A DNA stretch of 64,000 nt from Hemibagrus wyckioides (Eukaryota > Chordata > Actinopteri > Siluriformes > Bagridae): assembly GCF_019097595.1 (NCBI RefSeq), contig NC_080710.1, forward strand, positions 6,228,780 to 6,292,779, given 5' to 3'. Of the stretch, positions 23,430 to 35,454 are shown piece by piece; positions within the stretch are counted from its first letter, which is position 1, and each line of letters begins with the position of its first letter. A model generated the notes under the pieces. That model was not told the origin of the DNA. It searched no databases and worked only from the letters and a program-made list of their open reading frames with translations. The translations under genes were made by a program, and so were the position numbers.

Positions 23430-24290
23430 CATGTAATTCACGTTTTTTTCTATCTTATTTTGTTTATACATTTTGGTTATACATTGAAACTAAACTCAGT
23501 GCTAAATTCATAAATTGAGTGCATCTATCCTCGGCTGTAGAAATGTAAATATGGTATCATATTGAATTATACTATAATATAGAACGATAAAACTACATTA
23601 GACTATACTTAAAATTACTATACATATTTAAAAAATAACTATTGTAATACAGTATATTAGGTAAATATGGTAGAATAAATAGTCATAGATAGTATGATGG
23701 GGGTAAAAAATCTTTAAAAAATCCAGAACATTTATACATTGTGTGTAAGTAATAATTGTGAGTTGTGTTCTATTGTATAGTAGAATTATATCTCTCGCAA
23801 GATTTTCTTGATTTTAAAAGAAAAATTCAGAAAGGAAATTATAGCTACCAACACTGCCCTTCATTCTAAATAAAACTAGTTATAAATTTTCATTAATGTC
23901 AGTTAGAGTCAGCTTCAAGGTTTATAATAATTTGCTTGTTCTAATGCATCATCAATTCTATAGTACCGGCTATTTCACAGGGATTTATAGATTGATAGAT
24001 TGAAAATATAATGCTGTGATGTTAGTTTTTTTTTGTGATGACATTTATTTAGTATCAATAGCAATTTGCAATATGAAGAATACATTTACATTTCAGGCAT
24101 TTGGCAGACGCTTTTATCCAGAGCGACGCAGAGCGAAGAATAAACACTTTAAGAAGTAGTTTCACAAGAGGAATCATAATCCAATGCTTAAAAATAATTT
24201 AAACCAAAATTTACTGGTGTCAAAATAAACATCTAGTATTTTGTTAGCCGATAATAAATGTTAGAATTAAATATTTTATTTTAATATTTT
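23430..24290. other. 3' flank of A1, no further gene
   Basis: AT-rich. It holds the probable 3' UTR of A1 with an AATAAA at 23,869-23,874. A short fragment of the 'aggcatttggcagacgc' repeat tail lies at about 24,084-24,135. Confidence 0.5.
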
Positions 24291-24294
24291 GTTG

Positions 24295-24485
24295 ATCAGG
24301 GGTTCATGCCCCAGCACCAGCAAACTGTAACTGTTCAGCAACCTTCTCTGCTTCACTTGCATTGTATCACGGCTGACCCTGTGCTCTCACCCCAACTTCC
24401 TAACAAGCTGGGATATGTGAAAAGAATTTCAATGTGCTGTAATATATGTGACAAACAAATGAAGCCTTCTTATTATTTATTTTTT
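24295..24485 (+). repeat. Fish LINE/SINE 3' region
   Basis: The strings 'ggggttcatgccccagcacc', 'tgtatcacggctgaccctg', 'cttcctaacaagctgggat' and 'atgtgctgtaatatatgtga' belong in this order to a common teleost repeat 3' end. A second, shorter tail ('gtgctgtaatgtatatgtga') is at 24,913-24,950. Confidence 0.65.
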
Positions 24486-24904
24486 TGGCATGATAGATCT
24501 GCCAGAACCTTGTTCATGTCCATTGAAAAAAAAAAGTTAATTTGTAATAATAAAACGTCATAAAAATCATTGTCTATTACAATTTATTTTCAGATTCATA
24601 ATTCTGTGATAATGAATTAATCAGGAGTAATATGACTGACACTTGCATTATTCATATGTTTAATTTTAATTTCATTTATTGAATGACTTATGATATATTA
24701 ACACTGATGATACTTTAATCGTGAAATGAAGTTACAGGTTCAAAATCCTCTGTACTTCATCTTCTTATTGATTTATGCTTCTATTTATTAATGATTTTTC
24801 ATCTTAAAGACAAAAGCACAGACTACACATCTCTTGTGATCAGCAGGTAAAATATTTATTGTTATTGTAGCTGGAAAGTTTTGAAAAAACTTTGTATTAA
24901 ACTT

Positions 24905-24955
24905 TGTATCTTTGTGCTGTAATGTATATGTGACAAATAAAGGCTATTTCTATAA
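24905..24955 (+). repeat. LINE/SINE 3' tail
   Basis: 'tgtgctgtaatgtatatgtg' followed by 'acaaataaaggc' is the same tail as at 24,430-24,480. It is preceded by AT-rich sequence with no clear body. Confidence 0.55.
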
Positions 24956-25029
24956 TCCATAATCCACATTCAGATATTCCTGTTAAAATATCTGGTGGTA
25001 GATATTGTAGAGAGTTACAGTATGTTATT

Positions 25030-25262
25030 GGCTTATTTAGTGAATCTTCACTAACTACTTTATCCTGATCAGCCATTAGGTCCAAGGCAGAAATACACAA
25101 ATACCATGGCAGTCCATCATATACACAGATTCAAAGGGGACATTTAGCTTAGCCAATATACTTCCCGGAATACTTTGGGATGTGGAAGGAACCCAAAGAA
25201 AAACCCAGTCAGAAATGGGGATAACCTAACATACAAAACTTCATACAGACAGTGATTCTTCA
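25030..25262 (-). repeat. Degraded fish interspersed repeat, minus strand
   Basis: Reads as a diverged reverse-complement copy of the repeat at 28,745: 'actactttatcctgatcagc', 'catggcagtccatcatatac' and 'gggatgtggaaggaaccc'. No gene is seen between 24,960 and 25,655. Confidence 0.55.
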
Positions 25263-26147
25263 TTCCAGAAACAAGAAGCACTTTCTTAACCTAGTAGGTT
25301 CTTTGAGTTTTCCACTAATGCAAATGAAGTAACTGTATCAGATTAGAAGGGTCCTGGGTCCAAACCACCGCAACTCTGTTGTAGCTGATTGGTTGTATTC
25401 TGGCCCCATTGAAAATGTTAGTTCAAAAGTATCCAAAGGCAAAACTGGGGAAAGCCATGGATTAAAGCTGCTGTTCCTCTGAATTCCTCCATGAGAAGCC
25501 ACTTGTAGTGATTTGATCACCTTAGAAGGATTGCCCTCTGGCTGAATCAGTGATGTTCCACTGGATGAAGACCCTGGTGTTAACAGACTATATGGCCAAA
25601 CATTTATCATTCCAGATTCAGTCTTCCATTGGCTGTTACCTCCATGCTTCAAGATTCCAGATTCAAGATTCAAGAAGCTTTATTGTCATTTCAACCACAT
25701 ATAGCTGGTGCAGTACATAGTGAAATGAAACAACGTTTCTCCAGGACCTGGTGCTACATAAATATACAACAACAAGTTCAACACAAAAACAACACCACAG
25801 AGCTAGGACAGAAGTTTGTCTTAGCCACATAAAGTGCACAGTGTGCAGCTAGGTGCAAACAGAGCATAGACAAGACAGTGCAAAAGACAATAAATACAAG
25901 AAAGACAACACAAAAGAACACAGGACACTTAGCGCCGAAAAGAAAGAAAAGAACATGTGTAATGGAATGTAAGAGAAATAAAATAAGATAAAGTGAAATG
26001 ATGTAAAAAAAAAAAGTATTGTGCAAAAATATTGTGCAAAAATACACAGCAGCGGTTGAGGTAGTGCAAATAGAATAAACATAAATATAACTATAGCAGC
26101 GGATGACAGGTAGAGGTAGTGCAATAAGTAATGAACAATATAAATTA

Positions 26148-26316
26148 TGTGTATGTGTGTGTGTGTGCGTGTGTGTGTGCATGTCCACACAGTCAAAAGA
26201 GAGTGTGTGTGTATCTGTGTGTGAGAGAGACAGAGAGTTGATATACAGTTCAGTCCTGAGTGTGTGTGTGTATGTATGTGTGTGTGTGTGTGTGTGCGTG
26301 TGTGTGTGTGTGTGTG
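26148..26316. repeat. TG/GTG microsatellite cluster in LINE 3' UTR
   Basis: Two TG-rich tracts, 26,148-26,180 and 26,258-26,316, are separated by a GA-containing spacer. They give rise to low-complexity open frames (runs of VCVCV or THTHT) that are not genes. Confidence 0.9.
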
Positions 26317-26333
26317 AGAGAGTGTAGAACAGT

Positions 26334-27340
<1,007 letters not shown>

Positions 27341-28744
27341 GCTTTCCATTAGTCAAAAGAGCATTGCGTCATAGAGGTCACGGCTCTGAGCAGACCACTC
27401 AAGTTCTTCCATTCTAACCTGGTTTTTATGGACCTCACATCATGCACAAGGGAACTGCCAGCTTTAACATGTTGGGGATACCAGTAAAGGGAATCTGTAT
27501 GCGTCAGCATACAGAAACATCAAATGCAAGTGCGTGCTTCCAATTTTGCAGCAATAGTTTGGGGAAGACCCCCACATGGATGTTGTAGTATGGTGTCTAC
27601 AAACCTTTAGCCATATAATCTAGGACTCACTAGAAAGACTATATCTCAGGCAGTTTGGGAACATTTAGGAGTTTCCAGAGGCTCATTGGGTTGCTGATTA
27701 CAAGGTTGTGAGTTTAATTCGAAGCACCACCAATCTGCCAACATCAGGCCTTGTGCAAGGTCATTAGATATCATCTGTTTAGATTTATCTTTTCTCAGTT
27801 TTAAGTCACTTTGAATAAAAACATCAGAGAGATCACCTGTAAATTGTGTTCTGACTCATATACGTGTCACTTGGTATAAAAGCATTAATAAATATACTTT
27901 TATAATATATTAGAGAGTCTTTAATAATATCCAACATAGTGATGTTCACCTCATAAATGGTAAATATTGGTGAAACAAAGGTTTGGGGCCAGTTTCAATA
28001 TGTATTTGTGTTCCACTGACATAACAACAGTGTTAATATTTGCATTGGTAAAAACACTGGAATGATCTATGACTGAACCTAAACCGACTTGTTTTACATA
28101 CAGGTCAATGACTCATGTTTACTCCATCTGTGTCTCTGAATGTGGCCATTTGTCTTAATATTCGATCTAATTTTGCACTAAGCAAAAGAAATCCATTTTC
28201 TGTTATTTTTGCATAATGCTTCTGCATAATCAAAGATATGGTTCTCCATGAATTTGTTATCATCCACTAATGGCGAAGGCACCTTGGAAACCTTCCAGAG
28301 GTACTCAGGACAGCCTGCTAGTCTTCTGCTGAATGTTGCATTGTGTGCCATAAGCCTCCTGCAGACTTACAGCACATCTAGAAAATATTTTCTGGAAGGC
28401 TTTTGATCATGCAAGGCAATGAAAAAAAAACATTCATAGTGAATGATTTGCATATTGCATGTTTCTAATTAACATGTGATCCTCGTTGGCATTCCAGATC
28501 TATTTATAATGAGGTTCTGATTTGAGTTCTTTAATTTAAAGGACGGCACTGAAGACTATTTCATCAACATGATCTATTTTCAGTGTGGTTAATGGTTTCA
28601 TGCATTACATGCAGTTCAATGCCATTAATCTACCTGATGATAGTCATTTAGTCTGTACAGCTCTTCCTCATCTGTACACTTCACTGAATGAGTTAAGGGT
28701 CTAAGACTTGATATAATACTTGATAACTTGAAATAATATTGCTG
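27341..28744. other. Non-coding stretch with a degraded SINE-like repeat
   Basis: At about 27,690-27,830 a plus-strand repeat reads 'caaggttgtgagtttaattc', 'caccaccaatctgcca' and 'ccttgtgcaaggtcattaga'. It is a decayed member of the family at 3,424, in the opposite orientation. Otherwise no gene or element is recognised. Confidence 0.5.
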
Positions 28745-29000
28745 CAAGGCCAAAGGCAACATGGTGGTGCATTGAGTAGTGTTGGCAACTCACAGTTGTG
28801 TCAAGTTCAATCCTGACCTCATATTATTATCTGTGTGAAGTTCCTAACAATGTTCTTTATGCATCCCTGTAGGTTTTCTCCTGATTCATTAGTTTCCTCC
28901 AACCTCCCAAGAACATATCTTGTCTCAAATTGCCCTTAGGTGTGAATAGTGCTCTACTATGAACTATGAACTGATGTCCCATCCAGAGTGTATTCCTGCC
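28745..29000 (+). repeat. Fish interspersed repeat, nearly full-length but diverged
   Basis: The strings follow the family's order: 'aacatggtggtgcattgagt', 'aagttcaatcctgacctc', 'gtaggttttctcctgattc', 'tttcctccaacctcccaaga', 'caaattgcccttaggtgtga' and 'gatgtcccatccagagtgta'. It serves as a reference copy for the other fragments in the window. Confidence 0.75.
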
Positions 29001-29470
29001 TCACCAAATAATGAATGCAGAGGTTTCTCATATTTGTAAAATTATAAAGGGTTACAGAAGTACAGAAGATTCTTCTCTTAAATTTATGCTTCAAGAAAAG
29101 CTAAAGAAAAGTGGAATGAAGTGATGGTGGATGCTTTCCTTAACACAGAGAATCGTTTTATCAGTGCAAACATCTTTCCACTTTTGTGTTGCGCATTCTG
29201 CAGAAAGCTTAACTTAGCTCTGAGAAAACTGTAAAGGAGAAATACCATTTCCTAATCACCATCGATCAGGAAACTTTAAGTCTTTACTAGAATAGGATTC
29301 AAGTTCACCTTTTGACCAGTGTAAAAGAACACCAAAATGAAGTAGATGACAAAAACTTTGTGTGATCTTGCAGAATTTGTTTCCAATCCAGACCAGTGCC
29401 CCATCTGCTTGCAGGCCTGTAATAGCCCCCTTGCTTTGTGACCCTAATTTCATCCAGGTGAAATGTGTTG
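28985..29470 (+). repeat. Older copy of a duplicated spacer (homologous to 36,800-37,200 and 44,756-45,270)
   Basis: From 'tgatgtcccatccagagtgt' to 'catctgcttgcaggcctgta' this stretch aligns by eye with 44,756-45,240, with many substitutions and small indels. It extends the receptor-array duplications leftward. Part of it may be an ancient Gypsy integrase remnant: in the 45,165-45,320 copy the plus frame reads 'DITVLVIVTSFTKGCSHLI', like [16 protein letters not shown]. That last point is weak. Confidence 0.55.
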
Positions 29471-29549
29471 ACCAGGAGATTGACCAGAAGTTTCTTAAGA
29501 TCCTACTATATAAACTGCTAGGACTGTCAACCGTCGGCTAAATACTATA

Positions 29550-29928
29550 TACCATGGGTCAAAGCACTTGTCACACCCTGCACTACATCGCTCTCTCTCA
29601 GATCTAACACTGCTCGACTGGTCCCACCAAGGGTACAACAAAGGCATTTAGCAAGATTCTTCTCTGTACTGGCACCTAGGAATTAACTTCTGTTAGATGC
29701 TTAAACAGCCAAATCCCTGGCTGTCTAAAGACCTACCTCTTCCTTGAGTACTTAAACGAGCAACTGAAAACTTAAAAACCTCCCAACAGAGTTTTTAGAC
29801 TGGTGGTATTCTTAGTCTGTGACCCAGTAAACTACTATTAATGTGTTCATTGATAGAGACTTCTAAACACTTCTGTAAGCCACTCTGGATAAGGGTGTCT
29901 GTCAAATGTTGTAAATGTAAATACTTGT
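29550..29928 (+). mobile_element. L2-like LINE C-terminal fragment with tail
   Basis: Frames read 'SDLTLLDWSHQGYNKG', then 'LLDA' and 'LSKDLPLP', like the LINE C-terminal stretch 'RLVPPRVxTREARFFSVLAP...FKKxLKTHLF'. The end 'cactctggataagggtgtct' plus 'gtcaaatgttgtaaatgtaa' is the family's 3' tail, which is also found reversed at 3,424. The copy is strongly decayed. Confidence 0.6.
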
Positions 29929-30700
29929 TAACCCATTACTTGCCTGGACTTTTTTTTTGTTTTAGGTTATCAACCTCATTTATTTCCTTGGTGTGGAAAA
30001 CAATCTGAGGTGACTGGTTACAATGAGGTGAACAATCTTAGGAAGCTGTACATGTCAGGCTGCAGACAGAACTGTCAGAATGATACGTCGGCTTGTTACC
30101 CGAGGACCTGCTTCTATGGATACCATTAAGAAGATTTCATTTTTAATCAAGTTAATCATATTTGTTACAGATTAGACCTCCCACCTTCAATGTCTCTCTG
30201 CTCAAATAGGTCTATCTGTCCACTCAAAATGTACCAGGAGCAAAGCCACCATCTCCATTGAAGCTTAGAAGTGGACCAGGGTGCAGACAATACCGTCTTG
30301 TTCTTACATTTATATACGGTACATACATAAGCATGTAAAATACAGATGGCGATCCAGACTTCTCATCTTGATTTGCCTTGTGTGTGTTTTAATCTTGCTA
30401 TTCCCTGTCCCCATTACAGTTTTGCAGAGAGGATTATGGTGATAAGTGCTCATTAGGCATGTATTATGCAACATAGAGTCCCAATAGAGTTTCATACTTG
30501 TAAATCTATTAGAGGTAGGGAGTTTGCTGTATTGCCTAATAAAATTGTTCTTGTTTTGAGAAAAAAAATGCATCAATGAAATTTAGTTTCAGTCAAATAG
30601 TAGTCCAAATATGATTTTTTTTAAACATCATGCCAAGTAGACCATACAGAAGTCATGTTATGTGATTAATTATTTCACCATTAAAAAAATCAAAAGGAAG
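29929..30700. other. Gene-free stretch
   Basis: No gene, repeat family or splice-flanked open frame is recognised here. Confidence 0.4.
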
Positions 30701-30704
30701 CTAT

Positions 30705-31095
30705 CTCGTAACCATCCTAATGTATGGCTTAGCATATCCAAGCTGTAAAGAAGATGTAAGTCTGTATTTGAACAGCGAGCTCTGAATGGACTCTGAATGT
30801 GCTTGGAGCTTAATCAGAGATTCAATGAGATTTACATCTCAAAAATGCCAGCAGAAATTGTTTTCTAAAAAGAAGTGCAGATATTTCCCAAATGTATTTT
30901 TTAGACATAGTTACCATTACCTACAGATTACACCTAAACAATAGTCCTGTGTTTTTTGAGGAATAGCACATAGTGTATAAAACCAGCAAGAACCTCCCAA
31001 TAGTTAAGATGGCAATCACAATAACAACCTGTTATTTAATAAAGTGTTTAATCATGGCACTACCAGTTATCTCCATCTGTTAGATTTCCAACCAA
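30705..31095 (+). pseudogene. Subfamily A receptor pseudogene (relic 2)
   Basis: It starts with the array's upstream block ('accatcctaatgtatggctt', 'agcatatccaagctg'). A leader shared with relics 3 and 4 follows ('gaacagcgagctctgaatgg'). The body keeps only pieces: 'ataaaaccagcaagaacctc' (the TM3-TM4 loop), 'aagatggcaatcacaataac' (start of TM4) and 'atggcactaccagttatctc' (TM5), where it breaks off. TM1-TM3 and TM6-TM7 are gone. It is the oldest of three related relics; the others are at 39,804 and 45,467. Confidence 0.75.
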
Positions 31096-31341
31096 TTCCA
31101 TCCATCCCCAACCAAACAACCACCCTCCCTGCCCAAACCCTAACACACTGAATTAACCACTGAATAAAACCTTTGTATAGTATTTTGTCATAGTATGTGC
31201 TTCCATGTCATGGAAAATATTAGTGTAATTTAGTTAATCATCACTCATTCATGTCACCTTTATAACAATTAGAATAATAGAATAATACATTAATATAATA
31301 ATAAAATAATCCATGTAAACTTGTGAATAAAATAACAGTAA

Positions 31342-31415
31342 GGTCCATCCCTTGAAAATCCTGACCATCCAATGGCTTTGAATAGTCAAAACGTGAACAT
31401 GATTTATAAAGGATC
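31342..31415 (+). promoter_or_regulatory. Receptor A2 promoter block with TATA-like box
   Basis: Carries 'ggtccatcccttgaaaatcc', 'tgaccatccaatggctttg', 'aatagtcaaaacgtgaac' and the TATA-like TTTATAAA at 31,403-31,410. The same order and spacing is found before A3 (33,261) and A5 (40,949). Transcription would start about 30 bases downstream, near 31,435; that is inference. Confidence 0.55.
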
Positions 31416-31477
31416 ACTAAAAAAAAACTTATTTTTTCTTCGCTTTGCACCTGAACATACTGTAGCAGGACGTGCAG

Positions 31478-31549
31478 GTTGTTCCTTTTGTTTTCTATAG
31501 CTTGTAGAAAAAACTACATTTGTGATTGCTTGCCTTCAATATTTTCAAG
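31478..31549 (+). other. Predicted 72-bp intron in the 5' leader of A2
   Basis: The donor is CAG followed by gttgtt at 31,478. The acceptor is '...attttcaag' ending at 31,549, where A3 and A5 have '...attttccag'. Length and position match those in A3 and A5 exactly. Splicing is predicted, not shown. Confidence 0.5.
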
Positions 31550-31589
31550 CTTTCTTCATCAGTCAGAGAGAAACATCAACATCTCAGAA

Positions 31590-32255
31590 ATGGCAGAAAA
31601 TAACAATTTGTCATCATCTTCAAACAACACTCATGGAATGGACTTCTACAACTGGTGCACAGATTATCCTATTGGGCCTGTTATCTGGCCAACATTTGAT
31701 ATGTTAGGCTTCCTCTTGGGATTTCCAGCAAGTCTTTGGGTCCTACATGAACTCATCCAGAGGCAACGACAAAGATTGACCAGTGACATCTTCATGCTCA
31801 TCATCTATGTTATAGATCTTGCTTTCACGGCTCAGCTCCCAATCAGCGTTTGTAATTTCATGATATGGAGAATTCAGAGTTTACACATTATTTTAGTGTT
31901 AATCCACAGCTTAAGCATCACTGGTAGACCTCTGTTTATGGCCTGCATCTGTTGGGACTGTTATGTCGCTGTGGTTTACCCCATTACATACAAAACCAGT
32001 AAGAAGTTCATTGTTATTAAGAAGGCAATCATGTTAACAACCTGTTGCATTACAGCAGTTTGTGGATTGACGATCTGCAATCTAACATGGTTAGTTACAA
32101 CTCCTTACATAACAAGCCCTTTCATTTTGGCTCTACCAGTTATCACCTACTGTGATATTTCCATTCTTCAAGCCTTGAGAAAACCAGATCCAACTGGAAA
32201 CAAAAGCAATAATAAATCAGAGCAGTCCAAAATAAAAATGCAACCCAGTCATTAA
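31590..32255 (+). CDS. Truncated subfamily A receptor (A2), TM1-TM5 only
   Basis: Starts at the shared ATG (MAENNNLSSSS) and matches A5 nearly residue for residue through 'CDISILQALRKPDPTGN' at the end of TM5. The frame then runs into 'KSNNKSEQSKIKMQPSH' and stops after 221 residues. The novel tail comes from sequence that in the other units lies about 1.1-1.4 kb downstream of the gene (compare 35,545-35,600 and 43,510-43,560). So one deletion removed TM6, TM7 and the 3' flank. Promoter and leader intron look intact, so a transcript may still be made, but a five-helix product is unlikely to signal. Best regarded as a recent pseudogene; a dominant-negative product is only a possibility. Confidence 0.75.
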   Translation: MAENNNLSSSSNNTHGMDFYNWCTDYPIGPVIWPTFDMLGFLLGFPASLWVLHELIQRQRQRLTSDIFMLIIYVIDLAFTAQLPISVCNFMIWRIQSLHIILVLIHSLSITGRPLFMACICWDCYVAVVYPITYKTSKKFIVIKKAIMLTTCCITAVCGLTICNLTWLVTTPYITSPFILALPVITYCDISILQALRKPDPTGNKSNNKSEQSKIKMQPSH

Positions 32256-33085
32256 CCTGTCTGCTGTTCCTCTTTCACTGAAAATGTTAATACATTAAGC
32301 ATGGAACAGCGTAATTCCTGCCCCAATGTGCCAATTATATTGCTTATTGTAGTTCACATTTAATAACTCTATGAGGTTAAAGGAGGCAGCGAGCACTGTG
32401 AAAAGGTAAAAAAAAATATCCATTACCACATTATTAAATTGAATCAGCAAAGAAACATCATATATCTGTTTTTAATAGGAGTATAACCATATACTCCAGG
32501 TAAAGTTTGAACAAAATTTTAATGAAGGAATATTCTCAATTCATATTTCTTAATCATAAACCAAGCAAAACAATGTACATCTTTGTCTGTATGAAAATAT
32601 AAATAAAAAATCAAAATTGCTGCAGATTTTATATTTTAAACAAAACGTACTACAAGTTTACCATATTTTGACTAAATAAATTCTCAAATTCTCAAAATTC
32701 TCAGAATGCAAATAATGTCTAGTCTCTTGAATAATATTATAATATTATTATATGAATAATGTAAAGTCTCTGTCCTGGAGAAAAAAAAATAACAAGCTCT
32801 ATAGCAGTGACTATATCGAATATTTAGGCACTAAACATTGAATATTTAGGCAGGAGCTCTGTTTATACACTCTAGTTTGGGTTGGTTATGGTGTAGCTAA
32901 AATAGCAGTTTCTCTTTTTACTCTTGCTCATATGTTGGTAAATCAAACATGATGGGGTGTAGTGGAGTGATGTGAGGAGGCCTGGTGGGAAGCAGATATA
33001 CTGTTCCCTTTCAGAATTGTAATGTTTTCTAAAAAACAAACCCAGTTATATGGAAATGTTTTATTCCACAGTAATTTGCCAATGA
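32256..33085. other. Duplicated spacer between A2 and A3
   Basis: 32,256-32,760 aligns with 35,570-36,050 and 43,530-44,030. 32,830-33,160 aligns with 46,355-46,680. No gene. It shows the unit structure of the receptor-array duplications. Confidence 0.6.
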
Positions 33086-33165
33086 TCATCCATCAATCCA
33101 TCCACTTTCTGTACCACTTATACTACACAGAATTGTGGGGAACCTGGAGTCTTTTCCACATGGTA
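33085..33165 (+). repeat. Fish interspersed repeat fragment
   Basis: 'catccatcaatccatccact' and 'ttctgtaccacttatactac' belong to the family at 11,170. The same fragment, carried along by duplication, lies at 46,613-46,690. Confidence 0.6.
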
Positions 33166-33260
33166 ACTTTATAACAATTGGAAGGAGTGATAAATTAATA
33201 AAAAAAAAAAAATTATTTACTGTATGTGAACTCATGAATAAAACAATACCTCAGCAGTAA

Positions 33261-33340
33261 GGTCCATCCCTTGAAAATCCTGACCATCCAATGGCTTTGC
33301 ATAGTCAAAACGTGAACATGATTTATAAAGGATCAGTAAA
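33261..33340 (+). promoter_or_regulatory. Receptor A3 promoter block with TATA-like box
   Basis: Same block as at 31,342, with 'ggctttgcatagtcaaaacg' and TTTATAAA at 33,322-33,329. 'tttgcat' resembles half of a POU octamer, but A2 and A5 have 'tttgaat' at that place, so the octamer reading is weak. Confidence 0.55.
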
Positions 33341-33400
33341 AAAACCCTTATTTTTTCTTCCCTTTGCACCTGAACGTATGTTCTGTAGCAGGACGTGCAG

Positions 33401-33472
33401 GTTGTTCCTTTTGTTTTCTATAGCTTGTGGAAAAAGCTACATTTATAACTGCTTGCCTTCAATATTTTCCAG
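33401..33472 (+). other. Predicted 72-bp intron in the 5' leader of A3
   Basis: Donor CAG|gttgtt at 33,401 and acceptor 'caatattttccag' ending at 33,472. An in-frame reading with no stop runs through it, which gives the misleading upstream extension of the open frame to 33,291. Splicing joins a short non-coding exon to the coding exon. Confidence 0.5.
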
Positions 33473-33512
33473 CTTTCTTCATCAGTCAGAGAGAAACATC
33501 AACATCTCAGAA

Positions 33513-34379
33513 ATGGCAGAAAATAACAATTTGTCATCATCTTCAAACAACACTCATGGAATGGGCTTCTACAACTGGTGTACAGATTATCCTATTGGGC
33601 CTGTTATCTGGTCAACAATTGCTATGTTAGGCTTCCTCTTGGGATTTCCAGCAAGTCTTTGGGTCCTACATGAACTCATCCAAAGGCAAAGACAAAGATC
33701 CACCAGTGACATCTTCATGCTCAGCCTGTCTGTTATAGATCTTGCTTTCACGGCTCAGCTCCCAATCGGCGTATGTAATTTCATGATATGGCGAATTCAG
33801 GATTTACAAATTCTTTTAATCCTAATCTACAGCTTAAGCATCACTGGTAGACCTCTGTTTATGGCCTGCATCTGTTGGGACAGTTATGTCGCTGTGGTTT
33901 ACCCCATTACATACAAAACCAGTAAGAAGTTCATTGTTATTAAGAAGGCAATCACAATAACAATCTGTTGCATTACAGCGGTTGGTGGATTGACCATTTG
34001 CAATCTAACTTGGTTAATTACAACTCCTTACATAACAAGCCCTTTAATTTTGGCTCTACCAGTTATCACCTACTGTGATATTTCCATTCTTCAAGCCTTG
34101 AGAAAACCAGATCCAACTGGAAACATCAAAATCCATCCACAGAAGAAACAAGCTCTTCACACCATCTCTACCAGCTTCATCATGACATTTGTTGTGTATC
34201 TACCACCAATGATCATTTTCTCAATCGGGAAACTGTTGTTGTTTGGGGAAAAAGAGATCTTTTGTTGTTTATCCCCATACGGTTTTAGTTTTTCGACTGC
34301 TGGATGCGTCATTATGCCTGTTCTATATCTGGTCCAAGTGGGTAAGCTGGACATGTTTAAGAAACGGTGGAAGAAGTGA
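33513..34379 (+). CDS. Rhodopsin-like seven-transmembrane receptor, subfamily A (A3), intact
   Basis: Encodes 288 residues from the shared 'cagaaATGG' start. Residue map: sequon NNT (12-14), Cys23, TM1 about 31-54, TM2 65-90, TM3 100-125 ending in DSY (123-125), TM4 144-167, TM5 175-196, TM6 214-240 with YLPP (229-232), Cys251 and Cys252 in ECL3, TM7 252-275 with MPVLY (268-272), then a short basic tail. DSY is unique to this copy; the others have DCY, and the class norm is DRY. It lacks the TM3-ECL2 cysteines. Promoter, leader intron and an AATAAA at 34,793 are all present, so this is the most complete gene of the array. Ligand unknown; a membrane receptor coupling to G proteins is expected from the fold. 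Confidence 0.88.
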   Translation: MAENNNLSSSSNNTHGMGFYNWCTDYPIGPVIWSTIAMLGFLLGFPASLWVLHELIQRQRQRSTSDIFMLSLSVIDLAFTAQLPIGVCNFMIWRIQDLQILLILIYSLSITGRPLFMACICWDSYVAVVYPITYKTSKKFIVIKKAITITICCITAVGGLTICNLTWLITTPYITSPLILALPVITYCDISILQALRKPDPTGNIKIHPQKKQALHTISTSFIMTFVVYLPPMIIFSIGKLLLFGEKEIFCCLSPYGFSFSTAGCVIMPVLYLVQVGKLDMFKKRWKK

Positions 34380-35454
34380 ACTTTCATCTACAATCCTAAC
34401 CACCGATCTCTAGAATGTAACATTCTTCACTGTTTGGTGTTTTAGTTCATTTAGAATTTTTAAAGTGCTTTTTCTGCCAAAGTTCTTGCAGAATAGTTCT
34501 TCTTTAAGATTCTCTTTCTTTAAGTATTTTCTGAAATGATAAATTAAAGATAAATGTATTTAGTATTTATTAGTAACTAAATATTGTGTATTAATGGATT
34601 TGCTGGGTTGCAATTTTTTTATAATTTGGATTTTTTTAAATATTTATTATTAATTTTATAATTTTTATTATTAATAATATAATGACCAGCTGTGCTTCAT
34701 GTCTTCCTCTTTTTAAAAATATCATGGTAAATAATACACTTGGGGGCGTGATGTTATTTGGGAAATTATCAATGACACTATGTTGAGATGTGAATAAAAT
34801 CAATACAGTTAAACTCAAATACGTATTGCTTGAAAAAATTGTTTTTCATTGACTTTTTTTTGTTTATTCCTCTTCCAACAACTAACATCATGTGTTATAT
34901 ACAGGATCATCCAACAGGCGACTATAATCAGGAACTAATTACATATTATATGTTTACAATTACATATAATATGTTCACACTAACGAAGGTTATTAGAACA
35001 TGCATGGAGAGAAGACTTTTTGGTCTATTTTGAATGAATAGAAGTAAATGAATTAGCAGCTTTAACAGAATTATTGACCCCTACTTTTGACCGATGCACC
35101 ACAGTCAGCTACATCACATTTACTTTCATGTCACATGTTAAACTACCAATACAGCTTGGATCTCAGCAATTCATTTAGAAATTTATACCACCTTGGAAAA
35201 GAGCGCAGACACTCTGGAAGTATGGTTCTAGGTTTCTAATGGGATCATCATGATGTATGATCAGACTTCACATTTGAGATTTTCAGAATATATTATATAT
35301 AAAATATGTTTGTAATTTTAATAAATTATTCTATTTTATTTATTGGTCTTATTAGAGAGCTGGGATTATAGTCATCTAAATCCAACATGATAGCAATTTT
35401 TAAATTTGTCTATAAAGATTACATAGAAATATCTAGATTGCAGTCTGATCATTA
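34380..35454. other. 3' flank of A3 with polyadenylation signal
   Basis: Homologous to 42,061-43,150 and 47,703-48,810. An AATAAA at 34,793-34,798 lies 414 bases after the stop and in each copy is preceded by 'ttgggaaattatcaatgac'. No other gene. Confidence 0.6.

Noticed and set aside
27690..27730. tRNA gene
   Set aside because: A B-box-like string is present, but no cloverleaf can be built and the flanks match a degraded SINE-like repeat.
33291..33512. 74-codon N-terminal extension of receptor A3
   Set aside because: It passes through the promoter block, leader exon and predicted intron. The conserved ATG at 33,513 is the likely start.
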